63,098 bases of DNA from Scytonema sp. UIC 10036 (lineage in GTDB: Bacteria; Cyanobacteriota; Cyanobacteriia; Cyanobacteriales; Nostocaceae), in contig NZ_WJFC01000064.1 in the NCBI RefSeq assembly GCF_009725235.1, positions 1-63,098 on the forward strand, given 5' to 3'. The notes under the pieces are model-generated. The model saw nothing but the letters and a program-made list of their open reading frames with translations. It was not told where the DNA came from and did no database searches. The stretch's first letter is position 1. Each line of letters begins with the position of its first letter. The translations under genes were made by a program, and so were the position numbers. Below, one piece after another: positions 56,304-63,098 of this stretch.

Positions 56304-56786
56304 ATGATAACACCACAATCTGAATCCAAGTCTATTCATCCACTAGCGAGATTTGTCACGCCGGAAGCAATATCGCTCCTCTTGAAGATACAAACCGAGC
56401 AAATTAAAGAGATTCGTTTGTGGCCCAACGTCATTCTTGTAGTAGCACGAGGATTAACAAGGTTTGTGAGCTACGCCGATTTACCACCGATAGTAGAAGC
56501 CGAACCACCCAAAAAACAAGATTTTATTCTGTGGCGCAAGCGGTGGCGAAAAAATGAAACAAAGCAAGCTCCTGAGTTTTGGCAAGAATTTTATAAAAGG
56601 AAGTTTCAGCAAGCGAGTTCTGTTAGTGAACTTTACAAATGGGGAGTCGTGGTAAGAGCTATTAAAAGCGCCATTTGTCAAACAGCTCTCTCCTTCTTAC
56701 GGAACCAGTATCTACAAGCAAAGCGCTTCATTCAGTCTTTGCTAACAGGCGGTTATTCTACAGCTACAGAAACTGGGAATGCTTAA
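56304..56786 (+). CDS. Hypothetical protein
   Basis: This 160-residue basic protein was not assigned to a family. It is probably helical, with IQTEQIKEIRLWPNVILVVA near residue 30 and WRKRWRKNE and QEFYKRKFQQ in the middle. The C-terminus ends in a serine/threonine-rich tail. There is no signal peptide. Its stop is 271 bp before typA, and it may be a lone transcript. Confidence 0.55.
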   Translation: MITPQSESKSIHPLARFVTPEAISLLLKIQTEQIKEIRLWPNVILVVARGLTRFVSYADLPPIVEAEPPKKQDFILWRKRWRKNETKQAPEFWQEFYKRKFQQASSVSELYKWGVVVRAIKSAICQTALSFLRNQYLQAKRFIQSLLTGGYSTATETGNA

Positions 56787-57057
56787 AATAACTCTTTAAG
56801 GATACATTTGTCAAGTACCTCGCCCTTCGGCTTCCTTGTCCTGAAAGCCGGAAATGCTTGGTTGAGCGGATTTTAACTGAGCACCAAGTTTTCGGTGAAA
56901 TTTTCTGGTTGTTATCGAAAAACAAACGAAGTATAACAGTTAAGATAGAATTATTAAGGCTTGTTTACAGAATTTCTATATTTACCCAAATTCTGTTACA
57001 CAAACTTTCCACCTAGATATGAATTCTAAAATCCTCTCTAAAATTGACTAAACACTT

Positions 57058-58848
57058 ATGACGCTCCCAATCCGTAACGTCGCAATTATTGCCCACGTAG
57101 ACCACGGCAAAACAACCCTTGTTGATGCTCTCCTCAAACAATCCGGTATCTTTCGAGACGGAGAAGACGTTCCGGATTGCGTCATGGACTCTAATGACCT
57201 GGAACGAGAGAGAGGAATTACAATTCTTGCCAAAAATACGGCTGTTAAATACAAAGAAACTCTCATTAATATTGTTGACACCCCCGGACACGCTGACTTT
57301 GGCGGTGAAGTAGAACGCGTTCTCGGTATGGTGGACGGTTGTATCTTAATTGTGGATGCAAATGAAGGTCCAATGCCTCAAACTCGGTTTGTGTTGAAAA
57401 AAGCATTGGAAAAAGGTCTGCGCCCCATTGTTGTTGTCAATAAAATTGACCGCCCTCAAGCAGATCCCCATGGTGCCATCGATAAAGTGTTAGATCTGTT
57501 CTTGGAATTAGGAGCAGATGACGACCAGTGTGATTTCCCCTACCTGTTCGCCTCTGGTTTGAGTGGCTATGCTAAAGACAAACTCGAAGACGAAGCCAAG
57601 GATATGCAACCCCTGTTTGAAGCTATCCTGCGCCACGTACCACCACCAGTCGGGGATGTGAACAAACCCGTACAACTGCAAGTCACAACTCTAGATTACT
57701 CCGAATATCTGGGGCGAATTGTCATTGGTAGAATTCACAATGGCGTCATTCGTATGGGACAGCAAGCCGCATTAGTCAAAGAAAATGGTGAAATTGTCAA
57801 AGCAAAAATCAGCAAATTGCTGGGCTTTGAAGGGCTGAAGCGGATTGAAATTCCAGAAGCATCCGCAGGTCACATCGTCGCAGTCGCTGGTTTTGCTGAT
57901 GCCAACATTGGGGAAACAATCACCGATCCTAACGAACCCCAAGCACTGCCATTAATTAAGGTAGATGAACCAACTTTGCAAATGACCTTCTGGGTAAACG
58001 ATTCTCCCTTTGCAGGTCAGGAAGGCAAGTTAGTAACATCACGGCAAGTACGCGATCGCCTCATCCGCGAACTCGAAACTAACGTTGCATTACGCGTAGA
58101 AGAAACCGATTCTCCCGATAAATTCCTCGTTTCCGGTCGAGGAGAACTGCACTTGGGCATCTTAATCGAAACCATGCGTCGGGAAGGTTACGAGTTTCAG
58201 GTTTCCCAGCCACAAGTTATTTACCGTGAAGTCAACGGACAACCTTGCGAACCATTTGAACTTTTAGTGTTGGACATTCCTGAAGATGCAGTTGGTAGCT
58301 GTATCGAACGTCTGGGACAACGCAAAGGCGAAATGCAAGATATGCAAGTTGGTGGTAACGGACGCACCCAGCTAGAGTTTGTCATTCCCGCCCGTGGATT
58401 AATTGGTTTCCGTGGTGAATTCATGCGGATGACTCGCGGTGAAGGTATCATGAACCACAGTTTCCTAGATTATCGTCCTATCAGTGGAGATATTGAAGCC
58501 CGTAACAAAGGTGTATTAATCTCCTTTGAAGAAGGTGTTGCTACCTTCTACGCTATGAAGAACGCTGAAGATAGAGGTTCGTTCTTTATTACCCCAGGTA
58601 CTAAAGTCTACAAAGGCATGATTGTGGGAGAACACAATCGTCCCCAAGACTTAGAATTGAATGTCTGTAAGACCAAACAACTCACCAACCACCGTGCAGC
58701 AGGTGGTGATGAATTGGTTCAGTTACAAGCACCCATAGACATGAGTCTAGAGCGTGCTTTGGAATACATTGGACCAGATGAATTGGTGGAAGTCACTCCC
58801 CAATCCATTCGCCTGCGGAAGATGGCGAAGAAGTTGGCAAAACGTTAG
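57058..58848 (+). CDS. typA: Translational GTPase TypA/BipA
   Basis: The 596-residue protein has the G domain ([40 protein letters not shown]), EF-G-like domains II, III and V, and a BipA-specific C-terminus ([15 protein letters not shown]). It binds ribosomes and affects growth under stress and cold. It ends KKLAKR at a TAG stop that is also the first base group of the heptamer repeat 58845-58984. The PilT gene converges on it. Confidence 0.96.
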   Translation: MTLPIRNVAIIAHVDHGKTTLVDALLKQSGIFRDGEDVPDCVMDSNDLERERGITILAKNTAVKYKETLINIVDTPGHADFGGEVERVLGMVDGCILIVDANEGPMPQTRFVLKKALEKGLRPIVVVNKIDRPQADPHGAIDKVLDLFLELGADDDQCDFPYLFASGLSGYAKDKLEDEAKDMQPLFEAILRHVPPPVGDVNKPVQLQVTTLDYSEYLGRIVIGRIHNGVIRMGQQAALVKENGEIVKAKISKLLGFEGLKRIEIPEASAGHIVAVAGFADANIGETITDPNEPQALPLIKVDEPTLQMTFWVNDSPFAGQEGKLVTSRQVRDRLIRELETNVALRVEETDSPDKFLVSGRGELHLGILIETMRREGYEFQVSQPQVIYREVNGQPCEPFELLVLDIPEDAVGSCIERLGQRKGEMQDMQVGGNGRTQLEFVIPARGLIGFRGEFMRMTRGEGIMNHSFLDYRPISGDIEARNKGVLISFEEGVATFYAMKNAEDRGSFFITPGTKVYKGMIVGEHNRPQDLELNVCKTKQLTNHRAAGGDELVQLQAPIDMSLERALEYIGPDELVEVTPQSIRLRKMAKKLAKR

Positions 58849-58984
58849 TGGTTAGTGGTTAGTGGTTAGTGGTTAGTGGTTAGTGGTTAGTGGTTAGTAG
58901 TTAGGATTGCACAACTAACAACCAACAACCAACAACTAACAACCAACAACTAACAACCAACAACCAACAACCAACAACTAACAA
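58845..58984. repeat. Heptamer repeat block between convergent typA and pilT
   Basis: Seven perfect TTAGTGG units (58845-58893) and two variants are followed by CAACTAA/CAACCAA-type heptamers to 58984. The typA stop TAG lies in the first unit and the pilT stop (TAG on the reverse strand) abuts the last one. The two halves are roughly complementary, so a long imperfect hairpin is possible and may serve as a bidirectional terminator. Confidence 0.8.
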
Positions 58985-60217
58985 CTATCGCGGTTTATAA
59001 CTATAATTCAACTCAAAATCCCGCTTTGTAGATTGCGCCGGATCTAGACCACCGTTTCGGGCGCGACGGCGCAAATCTCCAAAGTCGGGCGAAGCACTGA
59101 CAGCATCTTCAATACTTATTTGACCTGTAAGCATTAACTCGCACAAGGCATGATTCATGACTTGCATTCCTTCACTGGTGCTGCTTTCCATCAGTTGGAA
59201 CGCCTCTACCTCTTCACCCTTGAGCAAGTAATCTTGCATCGCTGGTGTGTTCATTAAAATTTCTAGAGCTGCTACGCGACGACCATCAGTTGTAGGAAGT
59301 AACTGTTGGGCTACGATCGCAACTAATGAGTCCACAATTTGCACGCGCATGGCTGCTTGCTCTTCTGGGTTATAAATGTTAAGCAAGCGATTGATTGACC
59401 CAATAGCGTTTTTGGTATGAAGAGTTCCTAAAACCAAGTGACCGGTTTGTGCAGCTTTTAATGCGGTGTCAACAGTCATGCGATCGCGCATTTCTCCAAT
59501 CAAAATCACATCTGGATCTTCCCGCAACACCGATTTTAAAGCGTGATGAAATTCATTGGTATGTAACCCCACCTCTCGCTGACTAATTAGGGATTTTTGA
59601 GAAGCATGAACGTACTCAATGGGATCTTCTATGGTAATAATGTGTTTTTGTGCTGTCTCATTGAGATGGCGAATCATTGCTGCTAAAGTCGTAGACTTTC
59701 CGGAACCAGTCGGTCCCGTTACCAAAATTAATCCTTGCTTTTGACCAATGATATACTTCAGGATTGGTGGTAAACCCAAACTATCAATAGAAGGGATTTG
59801 CAGTGTAATTAACCGCAGTACCATTGCACCGCCACTTAAAGTTTCAAAACAATTGACACGACAGCGCACTAACCCAGGATAAAAAATGGCTGTGTCCAGT
59901 TCTTTGGTTTCTGTAAACCTTTGTCTTGCAGAAGGAGAGAGAATTTCTTCCAAATACCCCTCAAAAATGTTTGGTGAAACTTTCTCTATTCTTTCATAAG
60001 AAATCATCTCACCCCGAATCCGAAAGCGAGGAACTTCTCCCACTCGAATATGAATATCAGAAGCATGCTGAGCGGAAGCATCGCGAACTAATTGCTGAAT
60101 TGAAATCACATTTCTTTGCACTTGACTGGCTTTTTGTAAAAGCGGGTGATTTGGCGGCGGTGGAGGCAAATGCGTTAGTTTTGGGTTTTTAAACCGCGAC
60201 GTTAAATCGTCATCCAT
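58985..60217 (-). CDS. PilT-family type IV pilus ATPase
   Basis: The 410-residue secretion ATPase has the N-terminal domain QLVRDASAQHASDIHIRVGE and the ATPase core: Walker A GPTGSGKSTT, Asp box TIEDPIEYVH, Walker B VILIGEMRD and His box LGTLHTKNA. It resembles PilT retraction ATPases, perhaps a PilT2-type paralogue, because the C-terminus (SPDFGDLRRRARNGGLD) is extended. It should power pilus retraction and motility. ATG 60217 has AAGGA 7 bases upstream, favouring it over 60250. Confidence 0.92.
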   Translation of the reverse strand: MDDDLTSRFKNPKLTHLPPPPPNHPLLQKASQVQRNVISIQQLVRDASAQHASDIHIRVGEVPRFRIRGEMISYERIEKVSPNIFEGYLEEILSPSARQRFTETKELDTAIFYPGLVRCRVNCFETLSGGAMVLRLITLQIPSIDSLGLPPILKYIIGQKQGLILVTGPTGSGKSTTLAAMIRHLNETAQKHIITIEDPIEYVHASQKSLISQREVGLHTNEFHHALKSVLREDPDVILIGEMRDRMTVDTALKAAQTGHLVLGTLHTKNAIGSINRLLNIYNPEEQAAMRVQIVDSLVAIVAQQLLPTTDGRRVAALEILMNTPAMQDYLLKGEEVEAFQLMESSTSEGMQVMNHALCELMLTGQISIEDAVSASPDFGDLRRRARNGGLDPAQSTKRDFELNYSYKPR

Positions 60218-60804
60218 TGGAGTTTCCTTCGGTAGATGTGGAATAAACACAAACGATTACACTGAGTTAATATAGGACGAACTCTTAGCGCAGTGTACTT
60301 AAGTAAACCGTGAATATACTAGAATTGTAAGTCTTGTAATTAACGCAGTAAATTGTAAAATATGAAACTTTCAATAAGGTAACTCAAAGTTTAGGTAATT
60401 AGCGCTAAATTCTTAAAACTTTGTTAGGTTACAAATGATGTTCATACAGATTGTTAACTAGTTTTCTAAATTAATTTCTTATATGTATATATGGACTATT
60501 AGAACGCCACGACTTGTAATGACCGCAAGCCGTACTAATTACGTCCCACCTTAAATCCCGTGGCATATCTTGAAACTACTCGCATAAGAATTTTTGTAGG
60601 TTGGGTTGAGGAATGAAACCCAACAAATGTCTGTAAATGTTGGGTTTCGTTCCTCAACCCAACAAACGTGTTTTTGTATTAGGGCCTTTTTGCCAATTCC
60701 CCGATCCCTTTAAAGATGTGTTTTAAAACACTTACCTTTGGGAACAATAAATGAAAGTCCCGATCTTGACATTTTTGTAAATAACCGCATCTTGCCCAAC
60801 AGCC
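60218..60804. other. Divergent intergenic region with hairpin repeat
   Basis: This 587-bp AT-rich gap lies between pilT and the DUF58 gene and should hold both promoters. A long hairpin repeat lies at 60600-60663. No RNA gene was recognised. Confidence 0.5.
60600..60663. repeat. Long hairpin repeat, GTTGGGTTGAGGAA family
   Basis: The 26-base left arm from 60600 (GTTGGGTTGAGGAATGAAAC...) pairs with the right arm ending at 60663, with one U-G pair and a 12-base loop. The GAAACCCAACA core hairpin also occurs inside the MITE at 18471-18590. Confidence 0.75.
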
Positions 60805-61959
60805 ATGAAAATTATTAAAAACATTACAAACTGGTTAGAAACCCGCGCTTGTGCTCCTGCATACAGTGGTTGGATTTTAATGGGCATTGCTATTTGTTTT
60901 TTTGGGGCTGGCATCAATACGATGGCAGGGTGGCTTTATGTTATCAGTGGGGTTAGTTTTGCTCTGTTGGGCTTGGCAGTTATCCTACCACCGCGATCGC
61001 TTTTGGGTTTAGTTGTCAAACGTCTTCCTATTGAACCAGTGACAGCTGGTGACGATCTCACAGTTGAGTTGGAAATCTTCAATCAAGCACGGCAACCAGC
61101 CAGCTTGCTGCAAGTCCAAGATATGCTGCCCTTCGTTTTAGGAAAACCCATACAGACATCAATTGAAAGAATTCCTGATGGCGAGTCCTATCGCTGGGTA
61201 TACCACCAACCCACGCAACGCCGGGGAATTTTTCGCTGGCAAACAGTCGAACTGGGAAGTGGTGCTCCCTTGGGGCTGTTTTGGTGTCGGCGTTTGCGAG
61301 ATGCTGCTGTCATGGCAATTGTTTATCCCAAAGTCCTACCTCTCACCAGTTGTCCCCTCATAGATGAAATGGGAGATGAAGATAGTCAAAGAGGCGATCC
61401 CCGTGGTAAACCTTTACAAACAGCAACTCAAGGATTAACTCGTTGCCTTCGTCCTTACCATATAGGAGACCCCATTCGCATGATTCATTGGCGCACGAGT
61501 GCTCGTTACGGAGAGTTACGGGTGCGAGAGTTAGAACTCATCACGGGTGGGCAAGAAATTATTATTGCTATTGATAGTGCGGGCAATTGGAACGAAGAAA
61601 ATTTTGAACAAGCCGTCATTGCAGCCGCATCGCTGTATTTTTACGCACATCGGCAGCAAATGCAATTAGCACTGTGGACAGCATCAACAGGGGTAATCAG
61701 AGGTCAACGAGTCGTTCAGGAAGCACTAGCTGCGATCGCATTTCACGAAGATGCTTGTGTACAACCTCCCCACTCTCCTCTCATTTGGCTGACACAAAAC
61801 CCTTTAACACTTTCTTCACTACCCACCGGTAGCCGTTGGATACTGTGGCAAGATGTTTCTACGGTACAAGAACAAGTTATTGTAAATAAAGATTACCTTG
61901 GCATACAAGTAGATGCTCAACAACCGCTCCAGATCCAGTTACAAAAATCCATCAGATAG
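60805..61959 (+). CDS. DUF58 membrane protein
   Basis: The 384-residue protein has two N-terminal membrane helices (about 22-62) and a von Willebrand-like DUF58 domain with RMIHWRTSARYGELRVRELE and IIIAIDSAGNW. DUF58 genes usually neighbour MoxR ATPases and transglutaminase-like genes, but none is seen here. The function is unknown, possibly in cell-envelope maintenance. Confidence 0.88.
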   Translation: MKIIKNITNWLETRACAPAYSGWILMGIAICFFGAGINTMAGWLYVISGVSFALLGLAVILPPRSLLGLVVKRLPIEPVTAGDDLTVELEIFNQARQPASLLQVQDMLPFVLGKPIQTSIERIPDGESYRWVYHQPTQRRGIFRWQTVELGSGAPLGLFWCRRLRDAAVMAIVYPKVLPLTSCPLIDEMGDEDSQRGDPRGKPLQTATQGLTRCLRPYHIGDPIRMIHWRTSARYGELRVRELELITGGQEIIIAIDSAGNWNEENFEQAVIAAASLYFYAHRQQMQLALWTASTGVIRGQRVVQEALAAIAFHEDACVQPPHSPLIWLTQNPLTLSSLPTGSRWILWQDVSTVQEQVIVNKDYLGIQVDAQQPLQIQLQKSIR

Positions 61960-62334
61960 GTAAATCTTCTGCATTCACAATTTCAATACAGTGCTTTGCA
62001 TCTGAATGAGGTACATCCCCCTTTCATCCCCCCTTTTTAAGCTACCGTGTACACAGAAGTCTGAAATAGCTTATAAATCAAGGTTTTAGCGTCGATTTTA
62101 CCCCACCCTAGCCCTCCCCTTGGAAAGGGGACGGGAACAAGAAATCTAGTTTCCCCCCTTTATAAGGAGGGATTAAGGGGGGTAAATATAACTTGTGTGT
62201 ACACCGTAGCCTTAGCAAGGGGGGACAGAGGGGGGTTCAAAATTCCATCAAAGACGGGGGACAACCCCCAGTAATACCTTACATTGACTGCGGTACAATG
62301 CAAAGAAATGTTTAAATTATGAGTAGCCGAGCCG
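61960..62334. other. Intergenic region dominated by a MITE-like element
   Basis: This 375-bp gap lies before ftrC. It holds the element at 62041-62210 and AT/GC-rich low-complexity sequence. The ftrC promoter should lie between 62210 and 62335. Confidence 0.5.
62041..62210. repeat. MITE-like element with 20-bp terminal inverted repeats
   Basis: GCTACCGTGTACACAGAAGT (62041-62060) and ACTTGTGTGTACACCGTAGC (62191-62210) are inverted ends that match at 18 of 20 positions. The 130 bp between them include CCCTAGCCCTCCCCTTGGAA and GGAGGGATTAAGGGGGG, low-complexity sequence common in cyanobacterial repeats. No coding capacity was seen. Confidence 0.7.
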
Positions 62335-62700
62335 ATGATTTCACCAGAAGTTAATACAAAATCCACCGAGCATAGCTTGGAGGCAATGAGGCATTTTTCC
62401 GAACAATACGCAAAGCGTACAGGCACATACTTTTGTTCTGAACCTTCCGTAACTGCAGTTGTGATTGAAGGGCTTGCCAAGCATAAAGATGAATTGGGAG
62501 CTCCCTTGTGTCCCTGTCGCCATTATGAAGACAAAGAAGCAGAAGTCAAAGCCACTTTTTGGAATTGTCCGTGCGTTCCAATGCGAGAGCGGAAAGAGTG
62601 CCATTGCATGCTATTTCTCACTCCAGACAATGAATTTGCTGGGGACAAACAAGAAATCTCTTTAGACACAATTAAAGAAATCAGAGAGAGTATGGCATGA
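62335..62700 (+). CDS. ftrC: Ferredoxin-thioredoxin reductase catalytic chain
   Basis: The 121-residue protein passes electrons from ferredoxin through a [4Fe-4S] cluster to thioredoxin disulfides, coupling light to redox control. The cluster and disulfide cysteines are in LCPCRHY (Cys59, Cys61), NCPCVPM (Cys78, Cys80) and ECHCMLF (Cys89, Cys91). The length is typical. Its stop overlaps the next start by 4 bp (ATGA), so the DUF309 gene is co-translated. Confidence 0.96.
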   Translation: MISPEVNTKSTEHSLEAMRHFSEQYAKRTGTYFCSEPSVTAVVIEGLAKHKDELGAPLCPCRHYEDKEAEVKATFWNCPCVPMRERKECHCMLFLTPDNEFAGDKQEISLDTIKEIRESMA

Positions 62701-63095
62701 ACGAAAGAATGCCCGAAGAGTTTTGGCAAGGTGTAGAGCAGTTTAATACTGGGCAGTATTATGACTGCCATGACACTTTAGAGGCTTTATGGATTGAAGC
62801 AACAGAGCCAGAAAAAACTTTCTATCAAGGCATTCTGCAAATTGCTGTAGCACTGTATCATTTGGGTAACAATAACTTACGGGGAGCAGCGATTTTGCTT
62901 GGAGAAGGCAGCAATCGCCTGCGACGTTACCCATCGGATTATGGCGATATTGATGTGGATGAATTATTAGATCGGAGTGCGGCACTACTAAAGACATTAC
63001 AACAAGCAGAGCTAGAAAAGGTTGCCGCTTTTCACTTGACTCAAGAGGAAACCTCGCTTTTACCCCGGATTGTAAAAATAGGGGGTAGGGGCTAG
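62697..63095 (+). CDS. DUF309 protein
   Basis: The 132-residue helical protein starts MNERMPEEFWQGVEQFNTGQ. It has the DUF309 core YYDCHDTLEALWIEATEPEK, FYQGILQIAVALYHLGNNNL, a two-helix region like TTHA0068. The function is unknown. It overlaps ftrC by 4 bp and is complete, ending 3 bp before the window edge. The last residues (VKIGGRG) come from a G-rich stretch and may be a repeat-derived tail. Confidence 0.88.
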   Translation: MNERMPEEFWQGVEQFNTGQYYDCHDTLEALWIEATEPEKTFYQGILQIAVALYHLGNNNLRGAAILLGEGSNRLRRYPSDYGDIDVDELLDRSAALLKTLQQAELEKVAAFHLTQEETSLLPRIVKIGGRG

Positions 63096-63098
63096 GGG

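Noticed and set aside
1..63098. tRNA, rRNA and CRISPR arrays
   Set aside because: The gaps were scanned by eye for TTCGAATC-type tRNA arms and regularly spaced direct repeats; none was convincing. The tandem repeats lack unique spacers.

Overview
The window looks like chromosomal DNA of a filamentous, probably heterocyst-forming cyanobacterium (Nostocales type). Reasons: very many HIP1-like GCGATCGC sites, short tandemly repeated sequences and small hairpin repeats between genes, a plant-type ferredoxin-thioredoxin reductase catalytic chain, HflX with a long N-terminal extension, and families largely confined to cyanobacteria (DUF928, CHAT-TPR, CHASE2 cyclases, DUF309 next to ftrC). No tRNA, rRNA, CRISPR array or intact transposase was seen. 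LAYOUT: (1) 0-16 kb, reverse and forward strands mixed: a U32 peptidase running off the left edge, an MFS transporter, a glycosyltransferase fused to UDP-galactopyranose mutase, a GH1-like protein fused to an RmlD-type reductase, galE, a heme-type Tll0287/HAMP membrane sensor, galK, an M24-fold protein lacking metal ligands and a monofunctional catalase. (2) 16-18 kb: a small HNH nuclease with an unknown partner gene, a HIRAN-domain protein, and a repeat-rich gap with a MITE flanked by a target duplication. (3) 18.6-43.1 kb: a lanthipeptide biosynthesis island. It holds a CHAT-TPR caspase-like protein, a LanM synthetase with the ProcM-type CCG zinc motif, a DxDD terpene-cyclase-like protein, an unknown 356-aa protein, a Nif11/NHLP-leader precursor with a 16-residue core, a frameshifted RTX nuclease, both NHLM-type ABC transporters (one with a C39 leader peptidase), the matching HlyD-type adaptor, a CHASE2 nucleotide cyclase, a DUF928 protein and a protein with two cyclic-nucleotide-binding-like domains. 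(4) 43.5-46.5 kb: galT overlapping a GH2 glycosidase. (5) 47-63 kb: mostly housekeeping genes (hflX, argC, dgt, typA, a PilT-family ATPase, a DUF58 protein, ftrC, a DUF309 protein), mixed with decayed defence or toxin modules (AAA ATPase plus Toprim/DUF3226; toxin remnant plus antitoxin-like gene). HOW THE GENES WORK TOGETHER: The three Leloir genes galE, galK and galT, a GH2 glycosidase and a UDP-galactopyranose mutase point to galactose use and galactose/galactofuranose-containing glycans. They are split by the lanthipeptide island. Within the island the inferred route is: ribosomal precursor, dehydration and cyclisation by LanM, possible further steps by the DxDD and 356-aa proteins, leader removal after the double glycine by the C39 domain, and export through the NHLM ABC/HlyD apparatus. 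A membrane CHASE2 cyclase and two cyclic-nucleotide-binding-like folds are interleaved with the export genes, which suggests signal-controlled secretion, although the nucleotide-contacting residues are not canonical. A second theme is that short tandem repeats lie on or next to stop codons, or inside coding sequence, in several genes.
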